A stretch of DNA of 64,000 bases, from contig JBFXGJ010000001.1 of the NCBI GenBank assembly GCA_050178135.1, positions 116,249 to 180,248 of the forward strand. Direction: 5' to 3'. Of this stretch, positions 43,256 to 51,484 are shown one piece after another. The notes under the pieces are model-generated. The model ran no database searches, was not told the origin of the DNA, and saw only the letters and a list, made by a program, of their open reading frames with translations. The position numbers were made by a program, and so were the translations under genes. This stretch comes from UBA288 sp050178135 (lineage in GTDB: Archaea; Halobacteriota; Methanomicrobia; Methanomicrobiales; Methanospirillaceae). The stretch's first letter is position 1. Each line of letters starts with the position of its first letter.

Positions 43256-44350
43256 ATGAGAGTCAGTCATCTTGGTATTCTATGCTGTATTGCGGTCATG
43301 ATCTTCTGTGCTGGCGGCGCGATGACGGTTGCCGGTACGGTCAAGATCATGCCATTGGGTGATTCGATAACAAAAGGGAGCGTATCAACTCCTCAAGAAG
43401 CCAAATATCCCACCTATCGGTACTGGTTGTGGAACGACCTGGTTGAAAATGGCTACGATGTTGATTTCGTCGGGTCCTGGTCTTCGCCAGACTTCAAGAA
43501 CTTCACCTTCGACCAGGACAACGAGGGTCATGGCGGCTACTCCTCCGACGAGATCCTGCATGGCATCCCCGATGACAAATGGCAATTCGGACACCTGTCC
43601 CAGTGGATCCAGGGATATGAATACGACGTCGTCCTGCTCCTGATCGGCACCAACGACGTCGTGAGAGAGGTGCCCCTGAACGAGTCGGTGACCAACATCA
43701 AGAAGATTGTCAAGGTCGTCAGGCAGAGGAACCCGAACGTGGCGGTCTTCATCGCAACCTTGCCCCCAACCAAACTCTACCGGCAGGGACTTATCGACCT
43801 GAACCAGGAGATACCTCGTATCGTCGAGGAGCTTGACACGCAGCAGTCGCGCGTGATCCTCGTCGAGCAGTATTACGACTACGATGGGGAGGCGGATAAC
43901 CAGCCGCCGCTCTACGTCCACCCCCGAACAAGCGGCGAGAAGAAACTGGCCAAGAACTGGTATGATGCTCTCTCCGCCTATCTGGACGGGACCCTCCCAA
44001 CTCCCCCGCCTACCCCAACGCCGACTCCGCTCCCAACCCTGATTCCGACCCCTGAGCCGACCGAACTGCCCACTCCCGTTGCAACTCCGGCGGTAATGCA
44101 ACCGACGCTGGCCATCCCCACCGTTCCGACGCCAAACATGGTGGATCCCAGCGCGTCGTTTGGAGCGAGACGTTACGTGATCGGAGGTCAACGAGGCGAG
44201 GACGGTTTCTCTCGGTACGAATGGGGCTCCAGCGCACGCTGGGGCTCGGTGACCCTTCCCACGACAACGCCGAACGCCGGGGCAGGTTCACAGTCCCGGG
44301 CATTCGTCCGGTGGTACCGCAGTGACCGCTGGAGCTCGGTTCCGAGGTAA
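43256..44350 (+). CDS. Secreted SGNH hydrolase with Pro/Thr-rich linker
   Basis: 364 residues from ATG 43256 (GGGGAG five bases upstream; longer frame start at 43220 would spoil the signal peptide). Signal peptide MRVSHLGILCCIAVMIFCAGG. SGNH blocks: IMPLGDSITKG, GTNDVVREV and LYVHPRTSGE. A Pro/Thr-rich linker (PTPPPTPTPTPLPTLIPTPE) leads to a short C-terminal region rich in Arg/Trp/Ser (residues 315-364) with no clear domain. Similar catalytic domain to the esterase at 24497 but a different C-terminus. Probably extracellular carbohydrate or lipid esterase. Confidence 0.85.
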   Translation: MRVSHLGILCCIAVMIFCAGGAMTVAGTVKIMPLGDSITKGSVSTPQEAKYPTYRYWLWNDLVENGYDVDFVGSWSSPDFKNFTFDQDNEGHGGYSSDEILHGIPDDKWQFGHLSQWIQGYEYDVVLLLIGTNDVVREVPLNESVTNIKKIVKVVRQRNPNVAVFIATLPPTKLYRQGLIDLNQEIPRIVEELDTQQSRVILVEQYYDYDGEADNQPPLYVHPRTSGEKKLAKNWYDALSAYLDGTLPTPPPTPTPTPLPTLIPTPEPTELPTPVATPAVMQPTLAIPTVPTPNMVDPSASFGARRYVIGGQRGEDGFSRYEWGSSARWGSVTLPTTTPNAGAGSQSRAFVRWYRSDRWSSVPR

Positions 44351-44372
44351 TATTGCCCGGTCTCCCCCTCCC

Positions 44373-44379
44373 TTTTTTT
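44373..44379 (+). terminator. Oligo-T terminator after the SGNH gene
   Basis: CCCTCCC followed by seven T residues, 23-29 bases past the stop. The remaining bases to 44586 contain nothing I can assign and separate this gene from a convergent regulator gene. Confidence 0.5.
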
Positions 44380-44586
44380 CGATATTACTCCCAGAACCCC
44401 AGCAGGCTTCGGGTGGTGAAGCCAGGAATCGGGACTCTGGACGAATGCACGAGCCACGATGAACCCGGGTTCGACCAACAATCCAACCCATCGTGAGGAT
44501 ACGCCCATCGGCAGGTCCGCTCCCGTCAGTCGGTGGGTTCGAAAAATGGGTGAGAGAATCCGCTCACCCCATGTGGCCCGTTCAGT

Positions 44587-45402
44587 TCAGAGGTCCTGCA
44601 GTGGGACCGCCTCGGCCCTGAGGTGCTCGAAGAGGCGCCGTCCCCAGGCGACAGCACTCGGATCGCGGGAAAAGAGGTCTGTCGAACTGTCGTAGATCTC
44701 GGCGTTTCGCTTGTAAAAACCGAGCGAGATGCAGCTGTCGGTGACCGTCATGCCGAAGCGAATCGGTCGGTCGACCAGCCAAACGTGGAAATTTTCAAAG
44801 GTATCCAGGGCATTGATCTGGGACCGGTACGGCTCCTTGTCAAGCAACGGGAGGATCGACGTGTTCACGAGAAGGTGAACCGGAATGCCCTGGGTGATCC
44901 GTCCCCCCAGGGACTCGGCAAGTCCAGGGCTCATCACCGCCGACACGCCGTAGATCTCGTTTGCCTCGCTGATGAGCTGGAGATAGTGGTAATACACGTG
45001 GAGGATGTCGGTCCCCGTGTCGTAGATAATCTCGGAGTTCAGCAGGTCGCCCAGTCTTTCGAGGAGGGGCCATGGCACCGAGGAGAGGTCATGGTCCTCC
45101 CAGAACTTCTGGTGCGCAGTGAGCGTCGCCATCGTCAGGGAGAAGTCGCTGATCTTCTCCCTGATCAGCAGGCCCAGCGTTGTCGGTGCATACCCCGAGC
45201 CCTGCGGTTCGACGAGGGTGAGGGACTCGAGCTTGCGAATCTTCGGAATAAGTGCCTGGGACGTGCTGCCTGTGACCTCTCTGAGCCTGGAGAGCGGCGT
45301 CCCCGCGGGTTCGACTGAAAGGAGGATCTGCACCATCAGCCTCGACCCATAGATCGACTGAATCGCCTTATAGTACCGTTCAAAGACATCGAGGGTGGTC
45401 AT
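44587..45402 (-). CDS. Methanogen-type HTH regulator with FilR1 (DUF1724) domain
   Basis: 271 residues. N-terminal winged helix-turn-helix (about 20-90; IYGSRLMVQILLSV, LSRLREVTGSTSQALIPKI) and a C-terminal DUF1724/FilR1 domain (about 150-265; IPVHLLVNTSILPLL, DRPIRFGMTVTDSCISLGFY). This family is expanded in Methanomicrobia; FilR1 affects filament formation in Methanosaeta/Methanothrix. Good ribosome site GGAGTG before ATG 45402. It lies downstream of the prenyltransferase on the same strand, with AT-rich sequence in the 114-base gap. Confidence 0.85.
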   Translation of the reverse strand: MTTLDVFERYYKAIQSIYGSRLMVQILLSVEPAGTPLSRLREVTGSTSQALIPKIRKLESLTLVEPQGSGYAPTTLGLLIREKISDFSLTMATLTAHQKFWEDHDLSSVPWPLLERLGDLLNSEIIYDTGTDILHVYYHYLQLISEANEIYGVSAVMSPGLAESLGGRITQGIPVHLLVNTSILPLLDKEPYRSQINALDTFENFHVWLVDRPIRFGMTVTDSCISLGFYKRNAEIYDSSTDLFSRDPSAVAWGRRLFEHLRAEAVPLQDL

Positions 45403-45516
45403 TGGTTCAACACTCCGCCTGTGGCACGCTCATCGTATATTCGAATCCATGACATAAGTGTGTTGTTAATTGTTCACCGACACGAAGAATATTCATCGTG
45501 CCAATGAACATTCAAC

Positions 45517-46464
45517 TCAGACGAACATTGGCATGATCCCCTGGATCAGGAAGATCGCCGATCCGATCACAAGAAACTGGCCATCTGAGAGGATATCGCA
45601 GATCAGGTCGTGCTGGTTGATTCTGCCGAACGACGTGATGCAGCACTGGGTGTAAAAATGCGCACCCGCGTAAAGCGCGGCGATCAGCGGAGGGATCATC
45701 GCGCCGATCCCGAGCATCACCACCACGCATGCCGTGGTCCAGTTCATGAGTCCGAGCACTCCCTTCGTTCTCTGGACCCCGATCAGGACCGGGATGGTCC
45801 TGACGCCGGCGAGGGCGTCGCCCTCCCGGTCACGCATATCGGGAAGAGAGGAGGCGATAAAGGCGTACGTGAAGAAGAAGAGAAGACTGAGGCAGGTTTC
45901 CAGGGTGACGGGCGCACCGTTAGCCACCACCGGTAATAAGACAAGGATCAACGACCAGGACCCACCCACGACGAGGTTCTTCATCACGGGGATCTCCTTC
46001 AATCGCCGGTACCCGAAGCACCGGGGGAGAATCGGGACACTGTAGAAGATCCCGGCGATGAGAGGAACCAGGGTGACGAGAACCGCGATCAGACCGTAAG
46101 CGGCGGCGATCAACACTGCCACCAGGTACGCCAGCAGTGCACCGTAAAAGAGTGGTCTCTCGTATCGCTTGGTGAACGAATATCGGTCCTGGCGGTTGAT
46201 GCTATCCTCCTCCTCGTCCGTCTTTCGGTTCATGTTATAGACGGAAAATGGGACCAGCATCATGATCGCGAGGACCGGGACCAGAGGCTCGAGCCTCTGT
46301 ATCAGGCATGAAGTGTAGACCATGCCTACTCCTGCAATTCCGACGAATGTCGAGGAAAAGAGGAGGAAGTCGACGATCGATCTGACGAATTTACCGAGAT
46401 CCAAACCAACCGGCGGGAGGTGAACCGGGTTTTCTGTATGATTCCCATCACACGTTGTGGGCAT
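45517..46464 (-). CDS. UbiA-family prenyltransferase
   Basis: 315 residues with about eight membrane helices. Asp-rich prenyl diphosphate sites: YNMNRKTDEEED (first N-x-x-x-D-like motif) and SLPDMRDREGD (second). Members transfer prenyl groups to aromatic acceptors, or, in archaea, geranylgeranyl groups in lipid synthesis (DGGGP synthase). This one is longer at the N-terminus than DGGGPS and could be a quinone- or chlorophyll-synthase-like homologue; acceptor unknown. Neighbours give no pathway context. Confidence 0.85.
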   Translation of the reverse strand: MPTTCDGNHTENPVHLPPVGLDLGKFVRSIVDFLLFSSTFVGIAGVGMVYTSCLIQRLEPLVPVLAIMMLVPFSVYNMNRKTDEEEDSINRQDRYSFTKRYERPLFYGALLAYLVAVLIAAAYGLIAVLVTLVPLIAGIFYSVPILPRCFGYRRLKEIPVMKNLVVGGSWSLILVLLPVVANGAPVTLETCLSLLFFFTYAFIASSLPDMRDREGDALAGVRTIPVLIGVQRTKGVLGLMNWTTACVVVMLGIGAMIPPLIAALYAGAHFYTQCCITSFGRINQHDLICDILSDGQFLVIGSAIFLIQGIMPMFV

Positions 46465-46512
46465 GAGGAGAATGTTCCAACTTCGTGTTAACGTTAATTA
46501 TTACAATCAATC

Positions 46513-46529
46513 TTCATCTCCTTGATGAA
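46513..46529. repeat. Short inverted repeat in AT-rich intergenic region
   Basis: TTCATC-TCCTT-GATGAA, within a strongly AT-rich stretch (46485-46560) between divergent genes. Could be an operator for either gene; too short to be certain. Confidence 0.3.
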
Positions 46530-46608
46530 TATTTTCCGATATGATGAAGAAGAAAAGAATCACTGAACCAGAATAGGGGTGATGAACTCGAAAGGTCGTG
46601 ATAAATAA

Positions 46609-47169
46609 ATGAGCCAGTTGATAATGTATCTACGTGGAGCGATCGTTCACGTACCCGATGAGGGAAGATGCGTGGTGGTCCTGGTCCACCAAGTCGATGA
46701 ATTTTATTCGGTATGCATGAGTGTGGTCGGTGCGGTGAACGAGATGCTGACAATGACGATTCCGAGAAGAGAGGCAGTTGCGAAGGCGAGGGCTGCGGAA
46801 GTGGTCTTTCAGACCCAGCTTGTGGGGATGGCCCTATTGCCTTCGGTAGGCAGCGAGGCGGAGCTTTTGCCCCAGCAGCGCGATCTCCTGGCTGCGTACG
46901 GCGTCATCGTCCACGATCTCAGGACGATCGTTCTCGAATGTGCCGCACTCGAAGGCCGCGAAGTCCGCATAGGACGGTTCTGGCTTGACATGGAACTCGA
47001 TTCGGGAGAGGGAAGGAGGCACTCACGCACCGAGGGTCACTTCTACGGTGTTGTCGAGCGTGACGGACCGGTCACGATCACCTATGCTGGCTCAGATGGA
47101 TTCGAGATGCGATGGCAGTCTCCAGGTCTGCCAGGGGGCGGATGCTCGTTCAACCAGTCCGAGGTCTGA
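46609..47169 (+). CDS. Hypothetical protein, preceded by an 8-codon frame
   Basis: 186 residues, no family recognised. The N-terminal half is hydrophobic-patterned (MSQLIMYLRGAIVHV, CVVVLVHQVDEFYSV, NEMLTMTIPRREAVAKARAA), the C-terminal part beta-rich. The ribosome site AGGGGTG lies before a different ATG at 46582 that opens an 8-codon frame (MNSKGRDK) ending TAA at 46606-46608, directly abutting the gene's ATG in the same frame. The following receiver gene starts two bases after its stop, so the two proteins are probably functionally linked. Confidence 0.65.
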   Translation: MSQLIMYLRGAIVHVPDEGRCVVVLVHQVDEFYSVCMSVVGAVNEMLTMTIPRREAVAKARAAEVVFQTQLVGMALLPSVGSEAELLPQQRDLLAAYGVIVHDLRTIVLECAALEGREVRIGRFWLDMELDSGEGRRHSRTEGHFYGVVERDGPVTITYAGSDGFEMRWQSPGLPGGGCSFNQSEV

Positions 47170-47171
47170 CA

Positions 47172-48485
47172 ATGGAAAGGAGGGTGGTGTCGGAGCATAT
47201 CGGGGACTCGAGCCCTATCACCATCCTCTATGTCGACGACGACCCGGACCTTCTCTCGATCGGCCGCCGATTTCTCGAGAGGCTCGGCTCATACCATGTG
47301 GAGTCGGTCCAGTCCGCCCTCGAGGCGCTCGAGCATCTCAAGCAGTCCGCCGTCGACCTGGTCCTTTCGGACTACCAGATGCCCGACATGGACGGGATCA
47401 CCTTTCTCAAGGAGGTCCGATCGTCGTATGGAGACCTTCCATTTATCCTCTTCACCGGCCGTGGACGGGAGGAAGTGGTGATCGAAGCCCTGAACTCAGG
47501 GGCGGATTTCTATCTCCAGAAAGGCGGAGATCCGCGTTCGCAGTTTGTCGAGCTTGACTATACGATCCGGCAGGCGGTCATGCGGCGCAGGGTTCTTCGG
47601 CAGGCCTGCTCCTTCGATCGGTTCAACATCCTGCTTTCCCGCATCTCGGCAGCTGCCCGTGACGCTCTCACCCGCGACCTGTTTCTGCAGGAGTGCTGTC
47701 GTTCCACGGTCGAAACCGGGTTGATCCAGAGTGCATGGGTCGGGAGGATAATGGATGATCCCGTTGATATCGACCTTCTTGCGTATGCTTTTGATGAGTG
47801 CGAGGGTGACGATCAGACGTCGCGATCACTCTTCGAGTATGCCGGGCTGAAGGCGGCCTGCCAACAGGCATGGTCGACGGGAATGCCGCAGATCTGCGTG
47901 TCCAAGCCGCTTCTGACGAGGATTTTCCCCATCTCCGTCAACGGTCATCGTCGCGGTGTCTTCGTTGTCTCCGAGAAGAATGTCGGTATGCCGGCGGACG
48001 TGGACCACAGCCTTTTCGGAAGAGTCGCCCAGGAGATCTCATTGGCAGTCGAACGGTTCGAACGAGCATCGGACCTGGCCCGGATGAAGGAAGCCCTTGC
48101 AGACTGGCAGGTCCGATTCAGACTGCTCGCAGACCACTCCCCTCTCGCATTTCTCACGCTCGATTCCTCTGGCAGGGTCGTTGATCTGAACCAGGCATCG
48201 ATGGACCTTCTCGGCCGAACCAGGGACCAGGTGATCGATCGCCCCTTTGTGCAGTTCGTCACTCCCGGGTGCCAGACATCTCTCTCGAAGCTCTTTCCTG
48301 GCCCGGCTTATCGCGGGGGAGGCCGGCCGTTGCGACTCCATCTTGTTCGTAGTGACCAATCCTCGCTTGAGATCGAGGTCACGAGCGAGGCCTCGTACGG
48401 CCCGAATGGACGCCTGCTCGGGGTGCACTGCCTCCTGAACCCACGCAATTGGACCCGGATTCCCCCATTCTCCGACTCCCGCTAG
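47172..48485 (+). CDS. Receiver-GAF-like-PAS signalling protein without kinase domain
   Basis: 437 residues from ATG 47172 (GAGGT eight bases upstream). A receiver domain (about 15-130: ILYVDDDPD, LVLSDYQMPDMDG, LFTGRG, YLQKGG) is followed by a GAF-like region (about 150-295) and a PAS domain (310-410; LLADHSPLAFLTLDSSGRVVD). No histidine kinase or DNA-binding output is present; the end is a short tail. Such receiver-PAS proteins are common in Methanomicrobiales and probably modulate a kinase through protein contacts. Coupled to the upstream hypothetical gene. Confidence 0.85.
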   Translation: MERRVVSEHIGDSSPITILYVDDDPDLLSIGRRFLERLGSYHVESVQSALEALEHLKQSAVDLVLSDYQMPDMDGITFLKEVRSSYGDLPFILFTGRGREEVVIEALNSGADFYLQKGGDPRSQFVELDYTIRQAVMRRRVLRQACSFDRFNILLSRISAAARDALTRDLFLQECCRSTVETGLIQSAWVGRIMDDPVDIDLLAYAFDECEGDDQTSRSLFEYAGLKAACQQAWSTGMPQICVSKPLLTRIFPISVNGHRRGVFVVSEKNVGMPADVDHSLFGRVAQEISLAVERFERASDLARMKEALADWQVRFRLLADHSPLAFLTLDSSGRVVDLNQASMDLLGRTRDQVIDRPFVQFVTPGCQTSLSKLFPGPAYRGGGRPLRLHLVRSDQSSLEIEVTSEASYGPNGRLLGVHCLLNPRNWTRIPPFSDSR

Positions 48486-48631
48486 GGCTGGTGTTAATCG
48501 CCCTCAACGGGAATAGTGGATAAGCGTCAACCTGGAAAAAAAGGCTTGCAACAAGAGGAGGATGGTTCCTCCTTTCCTCTTGCGGGGTCACGTCGTATCG
48601 TGGTTTTCTCGACCCGATACAAATCCCCAGG

Positions 48632-49348
48632 TCACGGCTTCTCGACTCCGGGGATGTCCCCAGTCTCCTCTCTGATCTTGCCCAAAAATCCATCGACCAG
48701 TTCGGGGGCTCTGTCCCGAAGGCCGAATCCGACGGCAATGGCGATCGCCGCGCCCAGGCCCAGCCCCAGGCCCCATGCAAGAGGCGTGATGAAGATGTAG
48801 ATGATCGTCAGGTCGATCCTCAACTGCTGGAGTGCGAGCATCACCAGGACGAAGTACAGGAAGGCCTGGAGCAAGGTGACGAGAGGGCCCATCATCGAAA
48901 TCTTGCTGGTCTCTCCCAGGTGCCTGAGGAGATCGGCAAAGTAGTCGATCACGATGAACCCGACGATGAGCAGAATTACAAAGACCGCGACATTCGGAAT
49001 GAATGCGACGATGTCCTGGACAAGATCGGTCAGGAACTCGAGCTGCAGCACATTCGCCGCCGCCAAGATCGCGATCAGATAGACGAACCAGCGAACGATC
49101 ACGTCGAAGAACTGCACGATCCCCCGGTTACCCGACCCACCGTACTGACGGTCGATTGCCCTGCCGATCGAGGTGTGCGAGAGTGCTTCGTCGACGCCCC
49201 CACGATCAAGGAGCGATGACACGGCCTTTCCGAGGATCCTGCCGACGATCCAGCCGATCACCAGGATCACGATGGCCGCAAGCAGGTTGGGAAGGAAAAC
49301 GATGACCTGGTTTGCCATCTGCTGGAGACTGGTGATGATGTCAACCAT
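48632..49348 (-). CDS. TM-helix/MscS-related membrane protein
   Basis: 238 residues with about five membrane helices. Two copies of the conserved TM-helix motif found near mechanosensitive channels: LPNLLAAIVILVIGWIVGRI near the start and IPNVAVFVILLIVGFIVIDY in the middle, each followed by an amphipathic segment, and a Gly-rich pore-like helix AWGLGLGLGAAIAIAVGFGLRD as in MscS TM3. The MscS beta domain is absent. Likely an ion- or osmolyte-permeation protein; function inferred only from family. A run of eight T (minus strand, 48535-48542) about 90 bases past its stop may end transcription. Confidence 0.8.
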   Translation of the reverse strand: MVDIITSLQQMANQVIVFLPNLLAAIVILVIGWIVGRILGKAVSSLLDRGGVDEALSHTSIGRAIDRQYGGSGNRGIVQFFDVIVRWFVYLIAILAAANVLQLEFLTDLVQDIVAFIPNVAVFVILLIVGFIVIDYFADLLRHLGETSKISMMGPLVTLLQAFLYFVLVMLALQQLRIDLTIIYIFITPLAWGLGLGLGAAIAIAVGFGLRDRAPELVDGFLGKIREETGDIPGVEKP

Positions 49349-49380
49349 AATTTTTCACCCCGTTTCCTTGAACCCTTCTA

Positions 49381-49415
49381 GACTATTAATATATTGTGTG
49401 ATCTATTTATTTAAG
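49381..49415. promoter_or_regulatory. AT-rich divergent promoter
   Basis: Between the minus-strand membrane protein (starts 49348) and the plus-strand fusion enzyme. ATTAATATATT (49385-49395) and TATTTATTTAAG (49404-49415) are TATA-like; the second predicts a rightward start near 49440. Confidence 0.45.
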
Positions 49416-49516
49416 ATCTACAATATCAAGCGTGCGACATGCTGAACCCGGAATTTTGGGGATGCAGGAGCATGCCACATGCTCATCTTCCTGGAGATCC
49501 AATTCATCAGACAATC

Positions 49517-51424
49517 ATGACCGAACGTCCCCTCCTTATCGGGCTGGTTCAGCTGGCCGTCGGACCCAATCTGGAGGAAAACCTCTTGCGAACGGTCGAG
49601 CTCGTGAGTTCGGCCCTCAACCGGGGGGCGCAGGTCGTCTGCCTGCAGGAGCTCTTCCGGATCCCATACATTCCCCGCGAACGGGGTGTAGATCCAGCTC
49701 CCTACCTGGAGACGGTACCCGGTCCGTCGACCGACGCCCTGCAGGTGCTGGCAGAGAAGCATGGTGCCGTGATCATCGTTCCGATCTTCGAGGCCGGCGA
49801 TGACGGGCGCCGGTACAACACCGCAGTCATCCTGGGACCTGGCGGCATGCTTCATCCGGTCTATCGAAAGGTGCACGTCCCGCACGATCCAAACTTCTGG
49901 GAACAGGACTACTTCGCTTCTGGCGAACGGTTCGTTGTCTACGACACCCCTTTCTGTCGGCTCGGCGTTCTCATCTGTTATGACCAGTGGTTTCCTGAGG
50001 CAGCCCGTGCCGCTTCGCTCCAGGGAGCGGAACTCATTCTCTATCCCACAGCGATCGGCCGCATGGCGGACGGAGTGCCGGAAGAGGGTGACTGGCAGGA
50101 CGCCTGGGAAACCATCCAGCGAGCGCACGCGATCGCAAACAGCGTGCATGTCGCTGCAGTCAACCGTGTCGGGACCGAGGGGGATCTCAGGTTCTGGGGC
50201 GGGTCATTCGTCGCCGATGCATTTGGCAACGTCTTGGCCCGTGCGGGGGACTCAGAGGAGGTCCTCCTGGTTGAGGTCGACCTCTCCATGAATGCCAGGG
50301 TCCGGGAGGGCTGGGGGTTCATGGCGAATAGGCGTCCCGGTTCGTACGGCCCCCTCGTCGCCGGCGAGTCGGGTGACCCTGCACCCGTCGTGCCGGCGGC
50401 GCTCGGCTATCGGATGCCCGCCGAGTGGGAGCCGCACCGGGCCTGCTGGCTCTCCTGGCCCCATGACCCGCTCACCTTCCCCGACCTTGCCGCAGCGGAG
50501 GCGTGTTACGTTGAGATCATCCGTGCGCTCAACGGTCACGAGACGGTCGAGCTCCTCGTGACAGGCGAGACCATGGAGTCCCGTGTCCGGGCCCTGCTCC
50601 TCTATGCAGGAGTCGACCCAAACTTCCTATCCATACACCAATTTCCGTACGCCGATGTCTGGTTCCGTGACTACGGGCCAACCGTCCTTCTGCACCGGGA
50701 TGGCAGGAGGCGGATGCTGGTCGGCTGGCACTTTGATGCCTGGGGAGGGAAGTACGATGCTTTGATGGTCGATGCGGCCGTACCGGCTCACGTGGCTTGT
50801 CTCACCGGCCTCTCCATTTCCCGTCCCGGGATCACGCTCGAAGGCGGCTCGATCGAGACGAACGGGGTCGGTACCCTGCTCACGACTGAGGAGTGCCTGT
50901 TGAACCCGAACCGGAATCCAGACCTCACGCGCGGCGAGGTGGAGCGCTACCTGCGGGACTTCCTCGGGGTTCGGCACATCTGCTGGCTCGGGCGGGGGAT
51001 CGCCGGTGACGATACCGATGGCCATATCGATGACATCGCCCGTTTCTCCGACGAGCACACGATCCTCGTGGCGGTCGAGGATGACCCGGACGATGTAAAC
51101 TACTCGGTGCTCCAGGAGAACCTACGTCGCCTGGAGTCCGCCGTCGACCAGGACGGTAACCCCTTCCGCTTGGTGCCTCTCCCGATGCCGGCACCGGTGT
51201 TCGACGCCGACGGGAGCCGCTTGCCTGCGAGCTACGCGAACTTTTTGATCGGCAATGGGGTCGTACTCGTGCCCACCTTCCAGGACCCGAACGATGCGCG
51301 GGCCCTCGAGATCATCCAGGGGGCTTTTCCCGGACGGGAGGTCCATGGAATCGATTGTCGGGCTCTTGTGGCGGGGCTTGGAGCGATCCACTGTATCAGC
51401 CAGCAGGAGCCCCTCGGCAGGTAA
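49517..51424 (+). CDS. Fused N-carbamoylputrescine amidase / agmatine deiminase
   Basis: 635 residues from ATG 49517 (frame open from 49439, where an ATG lies at the predicted transcription start). Residues 1-290 are a nitrilase-fold N-carbamoylputrescine amidase with triad E45 (CLQELF), K118 (YRKVHVPHD) and C154 (LICYDQWFPE). Residues 300-635 are agmatine deiminase: MPAEWEPHRACWLSWPHD, DVWFRDYGPT, EGGSIETNG, DGHIDDIARF and catalytic C626 in GAIHCISQQ. The deiminase makes N-carbamoylputrescine from agmatine and the amidase turns it into putrescine, CO2 and ammonia, so both final steps of the arginine-agmatine route to putrescine are in one polypeptide, in reverse order of reaction. A Pro-containing linker joins them. 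Confidence 0.95.
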   Translation: MTERPLLIGLVQLAVGPNLEENLLRTVELVSSALNRGAQVVCLQELFRIPYIPRERGVDPAPYLETVPGPSTDALQVLAEKHGAVIIVPIFEAGDDGRRYNTAVILGPGGMLHPVYRKVHVPHDPNFWEQDYFASGERFVVYDTPFCRLGVLICYDQWFPEAARAASLQGAELILYPTAIGRMADGVPEEGDWQDAWETIQRAHAIANSVHVAAVNRVGTEGDLRFWGGSFVADAFGNVLARAGDSEEVLLVEVDLSMNARVREGWGFMANRRPGSYGPLVAGESGDPAPVVPAALGYRMPAEWEPHRACWLSWPHDPLTFPDLAAAEACYVEIIRALNGHETVELLVTGETMESRVRALLLYAGVDPNFLSIHQFPYADVWFRDYGPTVLLHRDGRRRMLVGWHFDAWGGKYDALMVDAAVPAHVACLTGLSISRPGITLEGGSIETNGVGTLLTTEECLLNPNRNPDLTRGEVERYLRDFLGVRHICWLGRGIAGDDTDGHIDDIARFSDEHTILVAVEDDPDDVNYSVLQENLRRLESAVDQDGNPFRLVPLPMPAPVFDADGSRLPASYANFLIGNGVVLVPTFQDPNDARALEIIQGAFPGREVHGIDCRALVAGLGAIHCISQQEPLGR

Positions 51425-51484
51425 GTGTCCAGAACAAAACGACGACTCCTTACCCTTTCCAGGTCAACGGTATGAGCGATCGCC

